This document shows positions 1 through 10,990 of a stretch of 64,000 nt of DNA, one piece after another. The notes beneath the pieces are model-generated. The model saw only the letters and a list, made by a program, of their open reading frames with translations. It was not told the DNA's origin and searched no databases. The stretch covers positions 3,044,649-3,108,648 of the forward strand of contig JAJEKV010000110.1 of the NCBI GenBank assembly GCA_021234155.1, written 5' to 3'. The translations under genes and the position numbers were made by a program. Source of the stretch: Isoetes taiwanensis. Its lineage: Eukaryota > Streptophyta > Lycopodiopsida > Isoetales > Isoetaceae. Numbering within the stretch: position 1 is the first letter of the stretch; each line of letters opens with the position of its first letter.

Positions 1-574
1 AAAAAATGTCGAGAAGATCGTGAGGTTGCCTCAAAGGTGGAAGAGGAGCGACCTCACACTCAATGTCGTCAGCACATCAATAATGCCTTCAAAGAAATTC
101 AGCTCCACGCACATAATTTGCCAACTTCTCTCCAAATACCCGGCGGTGCGATATTATCGGGGCAAGCTATTGTATTCATCTCTTCTTCTTCAACAGCTCT
201 AGCTGGTCTTCTATTTCCTCTAATGCTTCATCTTAGCGCATAGTTCTTGGAGGATTTCATTGGCTTGGCGGCACGATCAACCATACTCACGAAACGTCTT
301 TCAATGGCGTTATTAGGTATAGTAAGTGAGGCATCTGCATCCTCAATATTGAAGAGCTACAAATAAAGAGGCGATAATGAACAAAGTGATTGAGAAAGGA
401 AATACAAAATGTAACCTTAGATCGCTCAAAGGCGCTGGGATGCTTGCTAGAACTAGATGTGAAGCTGGCCAAGCTCTTGTTGCCTCAACCAAGAATATTT
501 GGCGGCTAGGGTTTTGGATGTCGGGGTTTTGCTTCAATTGAACCTTTGTAGGTACAATTAACTTTTTTTGAATG
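1..574. other. Unassigned sequence
   Basis: Only short overlapping ORFs (up to 90 codons) on both strands, with no recognisable motif or start context. I see no gene, RNA or clear repeat here. Confidence 0.4.
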
Positions 575-690
575 GCGTCGATATTGGCCGTTTTGCCGGT
601 ATATCCGTCGATCATCGGCGTTTATCTGAAAGCGTCGATTCTCGGCGTCGCGGCGTCGATTATCGGCGTTGCTCTGTAATATTTATTCAG
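575..690. repeat. CGTCGAT/ATCGGCG motif cluster (upstream copy)
   Basis: The motif GCGTCGAT followed by (n)ATCGGCG or TCGGCG recurs about four times in about 110 bp, much more GC-rich than its surroundings. The same motif is denser at 5515-5925, next to a CACTA-like terminus. By analogy with subterminal repeats of CACTA elements, this may be a detached piece of the same transposon family. I see no terminal CACTA sequence beside this copy. Confidence 0.5.
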
Positions 691-999
691 CGCAGGAGGA
701 AAACCCGTGACCTATTCGAGCAAGCAAAAACTTGGAGGAGCATTTATTCCGCGATTTTTTGAAGCCCATCGGTCTTGAAGCCCATTTCCTTTGCCAAGCA
801 AGCTCGGAAAGGTATGTGCTTGGATCAACCATCTCTTTTTGAATCCATGCTTGTTTTTTTTTTTCCAAGTTTTAGGGATTTATGTTCTTGTTGTTTGTTC
901 TTCCCATTCTCATCAATCTTGGCCTCTTTTAGTTAATTCTTCCATCCCCTTTCCATTTTGATCCCTTCAATGTTTCTATCCTCATATTTGCCCATGCCT
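691..999. other. Unassigned sequence
   Basis: No coding, RNA or repeat signal seen apart from short homopolymer T runs. Confidence 0.35.
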
Positions 1000-1270
1000 T
1001 TTTTTTTATTCTTGCTTCTTTGCTCTTCAAATTCTTGCTTCTTCTTCCTTCTTCCAAATCCCCTCCCCTCTTCTATATTCTTTTCAAGATTCTTACATCC
1101 CCTTTCTCTCATCATCTCTTCCTCTATTTCTTCTTCTTCTTCTATTTCTTCTTCATCATCCTCCTCCACTTTTCTTCTTCTTCCTCCTCCTCCTCCATTC
1201 TTCTTCTTGAATTCTTTTCACCATTAGTTTTTTCCTCTTCAATTCTTCCTCTATTATTTTCTTGCCGTCG
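1000..1270. repeat. Polypyrimidine (TTC/TCC) low-complexity tract
   Basis: The plus strand is almost pure pyrimidine, with runs of TTC, TCC and TTTC. Ser/Leu/Phe-rich plus-strand and Glu/Lys-rich minus-strand reading frames through it are products of composition and should not be called genes. Confidence 0.85.
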
Positions 1271-1690
1271 ATGAAGGGCTGACTTCCTTTATTTTTGTTT
1301 TTCTTTTTAATGCAAGGTCGATGAGCGACCTTGCAATGTTGTTCTTACTTAGTTTAATATTTTTTTTCTAACCATTGGATGTCTTGTTTTGCATGCATAA
1401 CTCCTAACAAAATCGTTGCTTTTACGGACGACAACGAACACCTTGTACTTATTCAGGGTAGAAATTTATTTTTAATACGTTTAAGTTTAATGCTTTGTTT
1501 AGGTTTAAAAAACTTGGGGAGACTTGGGCAAGGGGCATGAGTCGACTCCACCTTGAAGTGGAGGGGACTAAGTGCTTGGTCCAAAGCTCACCTACTACTC
1601 TTGTAAATTTATTTGCTAATGTATTTAGGTTAATCCACGAATCCTTTTTTTCTTTGTATTTTTTTTTTATGCATTAGATAAAAATTAGTT
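1271..1690. other. Unassigned sequence
   Basis: Nothing recognisable; a 60-codon ORF at 1495-1677 has no family signal. Confidence 0.35.
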
Positions 1691-3310
1691 TAATTTGGTT
1701 TGTAGGTATGGCCCCAAATGTGAAGACACAAATGCTTACTGAGATTAGGCGTGTGCTCATAAATGAGATATGTGCCAGCGAAAGTCGAAACGGTTGAGGC
1801 CCTTAAACTGGCGGTCAGCGTCTCTCGACCATTTTGTAAAGGCATGTCAAAAAGTGTCAAAATGAGTTAGCATCAAAATGGCCAGGCCAGGAGGAAATGT
1901 TGACATCTCTTCTGAACACACATGTAAAGTCAATGCTTGGAAACCCCATGGTCGAACTGGAGACATGTTTGAACCATTCAGTGCAGCTTCAAAGTCCCAA
2001 TGCAAAGGCTCGTGTCGAGGAATGGGTAGCTAGTTGGAATTCCTCCAAAAAGCGGCGATGCGAGATCACAAGAATGTCATTAAGGATCTCAATGCGTCGG
2101 TTGGAGATAATAAAAGCGCCTTGCATCAAGGGAAGCTCTCTAGTGGAGCAGGGCCTAGCATGCCCCACTTTTCTTTGGAAAATCACATGAAGACATCAAT
2201 CTTCGTTGAACCCATACCCATAGAGGCCGTAGAGCTGATGCGCCTGATTGAAGAGAGATCAACTCATAGCACATATCAAATCAAGATCATTGGAACACAA
2301 CACTTCCAAGATGATGAGTTCTATGCTGGATGGGTTTATAAAGCCACAGGGAGATAGGAGCATGTCATATGAGAAGGCCCAAAAATATATCGCTTAAGAG
2401 TCCACATCACGCAGCTACACCCATTGGACTTCCTTATGAAGTTGCTAGCTCTAAATTTGAGGGTACCCCATAGGGCCAATGGTGATTCTACCATTTATGA
2501 ATGGAGAAACACTTGCACACTTGTTTGACCATTTACCTCGGGACCTTTGCGTTATAGGAGATGGTCAAAGCGATAGCCACCCGACAAAAAGGCCTCCTAA
2601 ACACATATACACTAAAGTTGGGGCTCGAATGAGAGTTGTATATCGGTATGTTCGAGATATAGCTCTTGCCCTAGCGGGAAGGTGTCATTTGAGATCCACA
2701 AGGGCCCTTTACTCACACAAAGCTCAATTGCAAGGGGTCAAATTACATTTTGACTGACAAAGTACACAAATGTTTGGGTGGCAATTGGTGATTGGGATGG
2801 CGCATTACATTATTATTGCAAGAGCGTCGTCCCATGTTGAAAGGCAATACTCACTTCGGATGGAATGCGCCGAAATATCCTTGATGCGAGAAAAGTGTCT
2901 TTGAAATCGAGGATGATGATCGTGTTTGGGGGCGAAATTCATGATGTCTACATGCATTGGGATACATCTATGACATGCTCCTTGATTTTGTGCAAGCTAT
3001 GCGACCCCGAATGGAGTGGTTTAACAATGTCGACAATGGCCAATACATCAATCAACACATATATGTACCAGCAGCGTCTTGACAAGTTGGAGGGCAAAAC
3101 AAGAATGATGGCTCATCCAGCACGCGTGTTCACAACGATGCAAAGCACGAAGTTATTTGAAGCCTTACAAAGTGTTGGAATATCTTCCACCATGGTTGTG
3201 AGACAAAGGCGACATATAAGTGCATGGATGCCTTGGAGATGTCAAAGTTGTTTTCTGACATAAAGAATGAATTAGACATTGTATACAGCAATCTGCAGAG
3301 CGTTGTGTAA
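1691..3310 (+). pseudogene. Decayed unidentified coding region, probably transposon-derived
   Basis: A series of plus-strand frames (1711-1780, 1897-2190, 2034-2357, 2479-2757, 2865-3263) have protein-like composition but are broken by stops and frame changes. One piece at 2034-2357 reads as a mixed soluble sequence with no extreme bias. I do not recognise a family. The setting between CGTCGAT motif clusters suggests the body of a DNA transposon, but that is inference from position only. It could also be a decayed host gene. Confidence 0.3.
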
Positions 3311-5334
3311 CTAGTAAATATTTAAAGACATTTGTAAAGTCGAGCCATGTTAATATCGTCAAACTTTTTATTACATCAATATAATAAAACAAAGCTTATT
3401 AAATGTGCAATGAAGTTTCTATGTAATTAAGGTTTTCTTAATTTCTTAATATATCATTCAACACACTCAATATTAATAACTTAGGGGTACTTGTGCATAT
3501 TCCAGCAATCATGAGCTTTAGTCAGCGTGACCTACTATGGGTTGCCAACCCTGTTACTTTGGTGGATTGACAACATTCTTGGCGACAACAAACCCCGTTC
3601 TGCCCACGTTTGGGAAGTACTTGGTTGGATAATCGCCACCGCCACCTAAACCATTTTCTCGGTTGGTATGCATTATTAGCTAGGTTAACATTTAGGTTAG
3701 TAGTTTATTTCTAATATATTCTAATAAATATTTTTTCTAAATGTAGGGTGCATATCCACCATTGTTCTTTTCTTAACGTGTGCTTGGGTTGCACCCTTAT
3801 ATTTTAGGGCCTGTTTGGGTACCAACCCCAGGCCTACTGCCATGCCCAGAAGAATAAAGGCGAGGGCTCATCTAGGGCGAGGATCCACGATCTCAGTATG
3901 GATCTCCGTCATATCGCGTCTGATCTCGGCTGGGGGAAAGCACACCACCCATCCGGCGGGTCAGTTTAAGCGTCAGCGTTGTCGCTGAAGGGTCGCCCGC
4001 GGTGCAAAGGGCTGGCCGCCCAACTAGAGCCGAGGTTCCTTTCGACATAGCTTGCCTACTTCTGGCGAATGTCGAGGGACCTCGGGGAACCTCCCGGAAG
4101 GAGGCGTCGGTAATGAGCATCGGCGGCAAAATAAAGTCCCAGGCTTTCCTCTTGACTTCGACTAGAGGCTTCTGGGACTTGAGCGTGCACACCACTTCTT
4201 ATATGAGTGAGTTCGTCTTCAATTCGTAATTTATGGTTCACTAACACTTATTCATATGTATTAACTTTGAAGTTGATTTTCTTTGTTGAGTGGCCGAACA
4301 CAAGTTTCATTTGGGCACTACTAAGATGGAGGAATTTCATAGGAGGTGAATGCCCTCACGAACAACATTGTTACCAGCGTCCACAAGGGTACTTGGAGGG
4401 ATGACTCATTTGATCTGAGAGAAAATAGAACTAAGGAATAGGCTAGAGGAGGAATATCCACGAGCTCAAAGCAGGAGATGTCCACGAAGGCGTGATGGAG
4501 GAGCTAGTCAACATGTTAAAGCCATGAGGTATTACCTTCCCTTGTTCTTAATCATTGATCAATATCGTACTCATGTTTGATTTCACGTTATGCGACCACG
4601 ACCCGAAGAAGAAAGGCGATAAAACATCTTGATATGGAAAATGTCAGATAGAAAGGCGACTTCGACCCCATTGGATGAGACGAAGCGTCATTAAGTGATT
4701 AGTACATCTCTAATGCTTAGCACAAGTCGTAGGCGTATATCTAGATTAATATAGGGACTAAGAACTTGTGTTGTGTGCGGTCTTGCAGGAGGCCAACATA
4801 TTGTCGTGAGAGGATTAAGCTGACAGCTCTCGGCCCGACTTTGGCCATTGGTCTGACAGGCGTTATGCTACCAACATATTTGGATCAATGGTGTTTATAG
4901 TAATTTTAGCAGGCTTATTGCTTAAAGCGGCCCGGCGTGACTAGAGATGATGTGAAAGGGGCTAATCGGTTGGGCAATCGCAGTGACCATCAGAGATAAA
5001 CTCTTGGTGTAGGGTGATGTATGTATTATTCACTACATAATTCTTTGCAAATTATTTAGCTTTAAGCTTAGTGATATGTTTTCATGGCGAGGATGACGAG
5101 GAAGGCGAGGAGGTCATCTGGTGGCCTTGCAGCTTGAACTCTCGATTTTTATGTTATGTCTAGCTATTCTCCAACTCAAGTGTGGTGAATAGACTTTCGT
5201 ACGTTTTGTAGTTCAATGATACATTAACTTTTGTTGAATATGATTTTGAAGTATATTTTCTCACTACTTTTATATATTTTGATTACGTAATGCGCCTCGA
5301 TACCTAAGTCTATTTTAAGAACGACCTTTAATTG
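3311..5334. other. Unassigned, transposon-like sequence
   Basis: Moderately GC-rich patches at 3840-4200 and 4900-5100 sit in AT-rich DNA. Short ORFs exist on both strands at 3893-4404 but none is recognisable. No repeat boundaries could be drawn by eye. Confidence 0.35.
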
Positions 5335-5415
5335 ATTAATTTAGATTTTAATTGATTAATGTAGATTTTAGTTGTTTTTAATTAGATTTTAATTGATTAA
5401 TTTAAATTTCACCAA
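5335..5415. repeat. AT-rich short tandem repeat
   Basis: The unit TTAGATTTTAATTGATTAA recurs about four times with small variations in about 80 bp. Confidence 0.7.
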
Positions 5416-5514
5416 ATATTTTATTTGATAAATAAAATTCGAAGTCTTTACAACTTAATATGTCTTAAATTGCACCCATTAAATTTTTTAATTTTTTGAA
5501 TTTTTTTTTTAATA

Positions 5515-5925
5515 TTTAGAGGCGTCGTTGCTCGGCGTCCACCATCGCTGCGCCCGTCACGCATGCCCGAGCGTCGATCGCCGGCGTCGGCGTATGTGCG
5601 CCACCGTAGCACGCACGCCGCCGCTGAACCTCGGTGGCACGCCACCATGTAGCCGCCGGTGAGCGTCGATCATCGGCGTTCGATCAACGACTTCCGGTAA
5701 CATCACCGTGGCATCGCCACGTCCGCGACCCGATCGATGATCGGCGATTCATCGTCGACCATCGGCGCCGCTATTCGACCGCGATATTTTGCCGGTTTTG
5801 GTCGGCGTCGGCGGTCGTCGGTCGATATAGAGGGTTCACGTCGACCTTTAGCGTCGATGATCGGCGTTGCATCGGCGTTCAAAGATCGATATAGGCGTCG
5901 AAAAAGGCTCAACGTTTTTGTAGTG
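5515..5925. mobile_element. Probable CACTA transposon end with subterminal repeats
   Basis: Dense repeats of GCGTCGAT(n)ATCGGCG and its reverse fill this 400-bp GC-rich block. The block stops abruptly at AACGTTTTTGTAGTG (5911-5925), whose reverse complement begins CACTACAAAAACGTT, the typical start of plant CACTA (En/Spm) terminal inverted repeats. Direct subterminal repeats beside such a terminus are characteristic of the superfamily. No partner CACTA terminus was found in the window and no transposase was recognised, so the element is partial, or its other end lies outside or has decayed. Confidence 0.6.
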
Positions 5926-5929
5926 TTTG

Positions 5930-6660
5930 TAAGCGGCAAAGCGGTATCGAAAAGGCGTATCCAAGTGGGTGCGACATGGCGAAATGAGCCATTTTCGACA
6001 ATTTATCGACCACTACCATCAATGCATCATATCCGCGATGCGTGGAAGGCCCACAATGAAATCCATGGTTATCACTTCCCATTTGGCATTGGACACATCC
6101 GAGGGTTGCAATTCTCTGGAATCCTTAATTGCTCAGCCTTGGTTTTGTTGACACACACGACAACTGTTTTATATACACGGCAATGTCCTTCTTCATACGG
6201 CCAAAAATACTTGGGCGGATCTTAAAGTAGGTCTTCATAGAACTTTGCATGTCGGCTATAGGGCATTGTGTGTATCATGGAGAATAAGCTTTCGTACTCA
6301 CGAGGGCCTTAGGTACACACAACTTATCTTTGTAATATAACAAATTACCCTCTTTCTTATACGAGCGGAAAGCCTCACGTTCTTTATGCATGGCGTGACT
6401 CCTTAGCCAAACTATCCACACTTCACGGAACTGCGGATGCGTGGCCAAGGTCATGTCTGTTTTCCGAACTCACTGGTGAGTGTGGAAGTGCGTTACAATG
6501 GGTTCGAGTTACCAAGGGATGGCGTGACAACGCATCATCATAGCGACATTATGTTTCCAGGCTTATACATAATTTCAAAATCATACTCCTCTATAAATTC
6601 CATCCATCTTCTCGGCGGAGGTTGAGATTCCGGTTGGGTTGATGAATACTTGGAGACTCG
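5930..6660 (-). mobile_element. Ty3-gypsy pol remnant (RNase H to integrase)
   Basis: On the minus strand, about 6650-6540 reads as an RNase H tail resembling ...RRWMEFIEEYDFEIMYKPG. About 6210-5945 reads as integrase, with VYIKQ...C, then (across a frame change) a stretch like WEVITMDF and finally GYDALMVVVDKLSKMAHF, the start of the integrase core. At least three frame changes and several stops separate the pieces, so it is non-functional. It directly abuts the CACTA-like terminus at 5925, suggesting that the DNA transposon inserted into, or recombined with, an older gypsy copy. Confidence 0.8.
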
Positions 6661-7051
6661 ATGGTCGTATCAAGCTGAAATCTTTTAGGGTAAAACCTTA
6701 TTTGTGGTGTTCAATTCGTTTGTCCCCCTGTCCCCCAAAATGTGGCGTTGCATCCACCACTTTTGTGGTATGAAAGTGTAATTATGGCAGCTCAATTTGC
6801 GGTATTTAAGAATAGAGTCCCTTTCAGGTTGTGGAAATTCTAATTTCAAAAACTAAAATTCAAATTCAAATTCTATTCTTTGGCCCCTTCCGTTCTTTGC
6901 CCTAAATCCGTTCTTTGGCTCCCTCCTTTGAGAGCTCCAATCCATTGTGGATATGGATGTCAATGAGGTAATCTGTATACAAAAAGTATTTTAGGCGGGA
7001 GAAAATGAAGAAGAACCAAGGAACAAGAAATGTTGAAGAAAAGCGCATGAG
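6661..7051. other. Unassigned sequence
   Basis: AT-rich, with no recognisable gene. It may belong to the upstream (RT) part of the adjacent gypsy element, but I could not recover RT motifs. Confidence 0.3.
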
Positions 7052-7310
7052 GAAAAAAAGAAAATTGAAGAAAAATTGGAGCTTGCTGAATTGGCCCGAA
7101 GGATCAGGTTCATCAAAGTGCAAGCGAGGAAGCGCCGTATTGTCCTTAATTTGCTAACGTCTTTCCATAAACAGACCAAAAGAATGGAGGATAGCACGAA
7201 GAAAGAAATTTTACTTGATTTTTGAGGGGATAAAACATTGGAAAAATTCATAGGTGAAGAATTAAAGGATTTGGAAGCCAAGAGCATCGTTATAAAGAGC
7301 CTGCGGGGAC
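7052..7310 (+). pseudogene. Lys/Glu-rich coiled-coil-like reading frame, broken
   Basis: One plus-strand frame reads a highly charged helix-like stretch (for example KKIEEKLELAELARRIRF), is interrupted by a stop near 7226, and then continues as another charged stretch. There is no ATG at its start. The composition suits a retrotransposon gag or transposon accessory protein, but no family motif is present. Function unknown. Confidence 0.35.
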
Positions 7311-8250
7311 TCCATGCGGTATCAAACTCTCTACCAGCAATGGCCTAGCAGCCAAGAATAGCTGCCTTGCAATGTGCGTACCCGATGCGATTCTGAAACA
7401 AGTGACAAAATCAACCCCGAGATCTTGGAAAGGTATTAGGTGTTCACCCAAGAAACACACGCAAAGGCAAAGAAAAAGAGGAAGAGATCGATTACAATGG
7501 TGGGAAATGGGTTTCTTACAAAGGGGCTAAAAGATTCGATGCAATTTCAGATGAACATATAGAAAAAAGATTCAAAATTTTGGATTGAGAACACAGTGTC
7601 TCTAACACAAAGGATGTTAGAACTAGAAGATTGGAGAGAAATGTAAAGAGAAGAACATCTTGCTCACTATACGGAGGAATCCTGGTTAGTTTATTTCTGT
7701 TATTCATGTTTTCTTAGTTATGGTGCTTAGTGTGTTGGTGCATGTGGTGGTTATTGTGTTGTCTGATGATTGTGGTGTCTTGTATGCGGCATGTGAATGG
7801 TGTGTGTAGTTGACTCTAGTCACGAAATGCAATATTTAATGTTTGGAATATTATTAGAACATGGCAAATTGGTACTCCTTTCTTTGGGTGTGTGTATACA
7901 GTCTAAAAATATTTGAGCTATAACTAACTGATCTGAGATACAAATTTTGTTGAATAAAAGACAATTTTTGTCAGATTCAAACACAGACTCTGTTGGAAAG
8001 TATGATATATTAAAAAAGGATCTTACAAAATTTGGCTTTACAAATTTGGCTTTCCATTAAGCTTCTGTGCGAGAACTAAATTTACATGCATGATCTAAGC
8101 AGCGAGGAAATCTTTGGTATGGTGGCTCAAAGGCGGGTGCATCCAAAATTATTTTTTTGCACTAAAGCATCTAAGCTTTCTGCTGGTCATCCAATTTATG
8201 AGGATGAGGTTTGCTAGTGCTTCCTGCATCCCACGGTGGTAAAATGCGCG
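7311..8250. other. Unassigned sequence
   Basis: No convincing gene. There is a TG-rich stretch at about 7720-7810 and otherwise ordinary intergenic composition. Confidence 0.35.
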
Positions 8251-8526
8251 TCAATTACGCGATAAAACCATCGATCGGAGGCGGACAAGTGGCAGAGAAC
8301 AAATATACCCGGCTACCCTTGCGGCAGCATGTAACATAAGGTGATGGACCTTGTCTAAGAGCTCTCTTCTGTCAATCTGACTCAAGCATGCCATTGAGGC
8401 CCGACATCGGTCGTTGTATGCCTTTAGGTTGGATTCGAAATCAACAAAGAAGGTGGATTTAGGCATATCCACCTTGATTGATCCACGAGCCCTGTTTAAC
8501 ATGTGCCGAATGCCCTCCTCGCTCAC
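8251..8526 (-). other. Unrecognised 91-codon ORF
   Basis: The minus-strand ORF has balanced amino-acid composition with a run such as YNDRCRASMACLSQIDRREL, unlike the biased ORFs nearby. It has no recognised domain, and no splice partners could be identified. It may be an exon-sized relic of a transposon protein or a chance ORF. Confidence 0.25.
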
Positions 8527-8759
8527 CCTACAATGGCAGTAGTGATCTCACGAACATGGATCCTACCATGTTGCGGAATGAACTTCTTCGATTTGGCGCA
8601 ATTGGGAATAAACGCCAAAAATGGGGCGTAGGAGCAGGTTGGGACCAGGTTCCTTTTCTAATGATTAGAAGAGGAATGTAATTATTATCAGGGTGTACGA
8701 ATTTCAGAAGTGTTTATGAGAGCAGGCTAGGCAGATTTTTTATATCAGACGAAATAGGA

Positions 8760-9540
8760 TAAAAGTGATGTGATGTGATGTGTGGTGTCGTGATGGTGTG
8801 GTGTGGTGTGGTGTGGTGTGGGTTGCGTTATGTCCATGGTGTCATGTGGGTGTGTGCATGTTAATGTATGATATGTGTGGATTCAATTTTATTTATTCTC
8901 CCCCTCACCCACCCACCCCATCTATCCCCACCATAGACTACCACCACATCTTTGCGACCACCACATTACCACCACATGCACATCCCACCACATCCCGCCC
9001 ACACCCCTCCACCACCACCACCCACACTCCACCACCACCCACATCACACCACAATCTACAACACCACACCACCCACCACCACCACCACCCCCTCCCCACC
9101 ACACTCCACCACCACCACACACCACCCCGACCACCACCCCACCACCACACTCCACCCACCACATCATAGCACCACACACCTACACACACCACCACCACCC
9201 CCCCCCCACCACCACACACCTCCACCCACCACCACCCCCACCACGCCCCACCACCCTCCACCTCCCACCACCTCCCCACCCCCCCACCACCACCACACAC
9301 CCTCCACCACCCCCCCACCACAATCACCACCACCACCCCCCCCACCACCTCCCCACCACCACCACACTCCATCACCACTCCACACTCCACCATTTGGTGT
9401 ATGGTGTGTGGTGAATATTATGGTGTGTGATGGGGGTGTGTGGTGTGGTGTGTGTACACGACACTAAGGTGCTGGGTGCAGTGATATGATGAGTGTGGGG
9501 CATGGTATGGTGCATGGTTTAGTGTGGTATACACATAACA
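8760..9540. repeat. Large TG/CA low-complexity block (TGGTG flanks, CCACCA core)
   Basis: 8765-8880 is TG-rich (GTGTGGTG repeats). 8900-9390 switches to almost pure C/A with CCACCA, CCACCACC and CCCCCC runs. 9390-9540 returns to TG-rich. The flanks are therefore roughly complementary to the core. His/Pro/Thr-rich plus-strand and Gly/Trp/Val-rich minus-strand ORFs of up to 179 codons across it are compositional artefacts. Confidence 0.9.
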
Positions 9541-9669
9541 GAGTTTAGTGTTCATTTCATCGAGATCTTTATTGTTCAAAGAGGTTTACGGACCAACATC
9601 CAGAAATTAAGATTCAACCGAGCTTTTGAAGCTAAAACCACAATTTGTGGTGAAATTGGACTTCAATAG

Positions 9670-10990
9670 TTGTTGTTTGCATTCGACCGCGTGAGGATGC
9701 AAATGCTAGTGGATGGACTCAATGGGATGAGAACCAAACATCAGAAAATTGCACTTCACTGCGATGTTTGTAGATCACATGAACTTGGTCGGTGCAGGGC
9801 ACACGACATAAAGTACCGTCTGAAGCTTGTGGAAGTCTATATTGTGTCAAAGAGTGAGTGGAGTAATGAGTTTCACAAGAAGCGTGCATCCCTTGGAAAT
9901 TGTGAGCTGTGTGGGAGCAAGTTCAGACCTGTCCCATGGAAGAGTGGCAGTAGGAGAGAGTGAGAATGGGAGTACATTGACGAAAGACAACGTCTAAAGT
10001 GCAGAAGGAAGGACGGCTCATCGATTACAATGGGGCGAAGGGAAAGGATAAGGCGGACATTAAATGTGTTTTCGGATGAATTTCAGGTACTCAATTCAAG
10101 GCTTCTAGACCATTTTAAGGAGCTTAGGTACACAAAGCGACAACGATGTCTATATGATGTGGATTTTTTGAGAGAACTATACATTCAAGGCAAGAGGAAA
10201 GGTGAACATGATTGGGTCAAAACCTGAGTTACCATTTGGTTCAAACAACATATCGGTATGACTCGGTGGCGGATGAGATTATCAAGAAACACATTACTAT
10301 GTATGGGATGATAGGAAAATGCTTTGTTTTGCGATGCGTGCTTACCTTCATGAAGCACCACAAATATCTGGAGCAGAAAGGAAGGGTTCCAATATGACGG
10401 ACATTATGTGTTTTCGGATGGTGCGACATCTCAATTCAAGGCTTCTGGACCATTTTACTTTGTGGCTGGGTACATAAGCGACTTTGTGTCTATATTTGGA
10501 ATTTTTTTGGTTCTAACCGGGAAAGGTGAACACGATGGCAAAAGTACCTAGTTGAAGAGATGGTTAAGTTCGCAATTAAAGTGGTACAACATAAAATTGG
10601 GTACCGCTCATGAAGTGGTAGAAGTTCGAAAAGATGTTTACTTGTGGAACATCAGGGTGGATGAAACATACGAAACCGGTAAGAGGAAGAATATAAAAGG
10701 TTCTTTTGGGAAGTCAGGTGGAGGATATAGATAGAAAGAAAGCATGGGGTGCAGAAAGGTTTTTGGACACTAAGCGGATCCATTGTGTACATGCATTCAA
10801 TCCACGAATCTCATGCGGTTGCTGCGAGGAACTTTCATGCTTGCGGCAGTACGCTTGGATGGCATGTGGGGCGGTTATTGTGAACAAGCACTCGTTGATG
10901 ATTGGAAACTTCAAGTTATTACCATCCTTCAATGTGCATGCTAACATTGAGGACCGTAAATCAACAGGTCCTTGTTCTCCTCCAATCCCA
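9670..10990 (+). pseudogene. Relic resembling a transposon-derived protein with SDGxxxQFK and GKGxxDG motifs
   Basis: The first ORF (9670-9963) carries paired Cys motifs (HCDVC and CELC), as in a zinc-binding region. At about 10405-10545 the plus strand reads VFSDGATSQFKASGPFYFV, and further on GKGEHDG and then KRWLSSQLKWYN. This spacing resembles a block known to me from uncharacterised, probably transposon-derived eukaryotic proteins (SDGA..QFK ... HGKG..DG). At 10706-10999 another Cys-rich piece follows (CGCCEELSCLRQY). Part of the region is duplicated: 10056-10225 and 10400-10545 share sequence. Stops and frame changes break it throughout. The family assignment is from memory of the motif pattern and is tentative. 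Confidence 0.45.

Noticed and set aside
933-1274. Acidic/basic minus-strand and Leu/Phe/Ser-rich plus-strand ORFs
   Set aside because: Products of the TTC/TCC polypyrimidine tract.
5634-6225. Plus-strand Arg-rich ORFs
   Set aside because: They arise from the CGTCGAT repeat block and from the antisense of the gypsy integrase.
8780-9467. Long His/Pro/Thr-rich and Gly/Trp-rich ORFs (up to 179 codons)
   Set aside because: They are forced by the CCACCA/TGGTGG simple repeat; every frame on both strands is open for the same reason.
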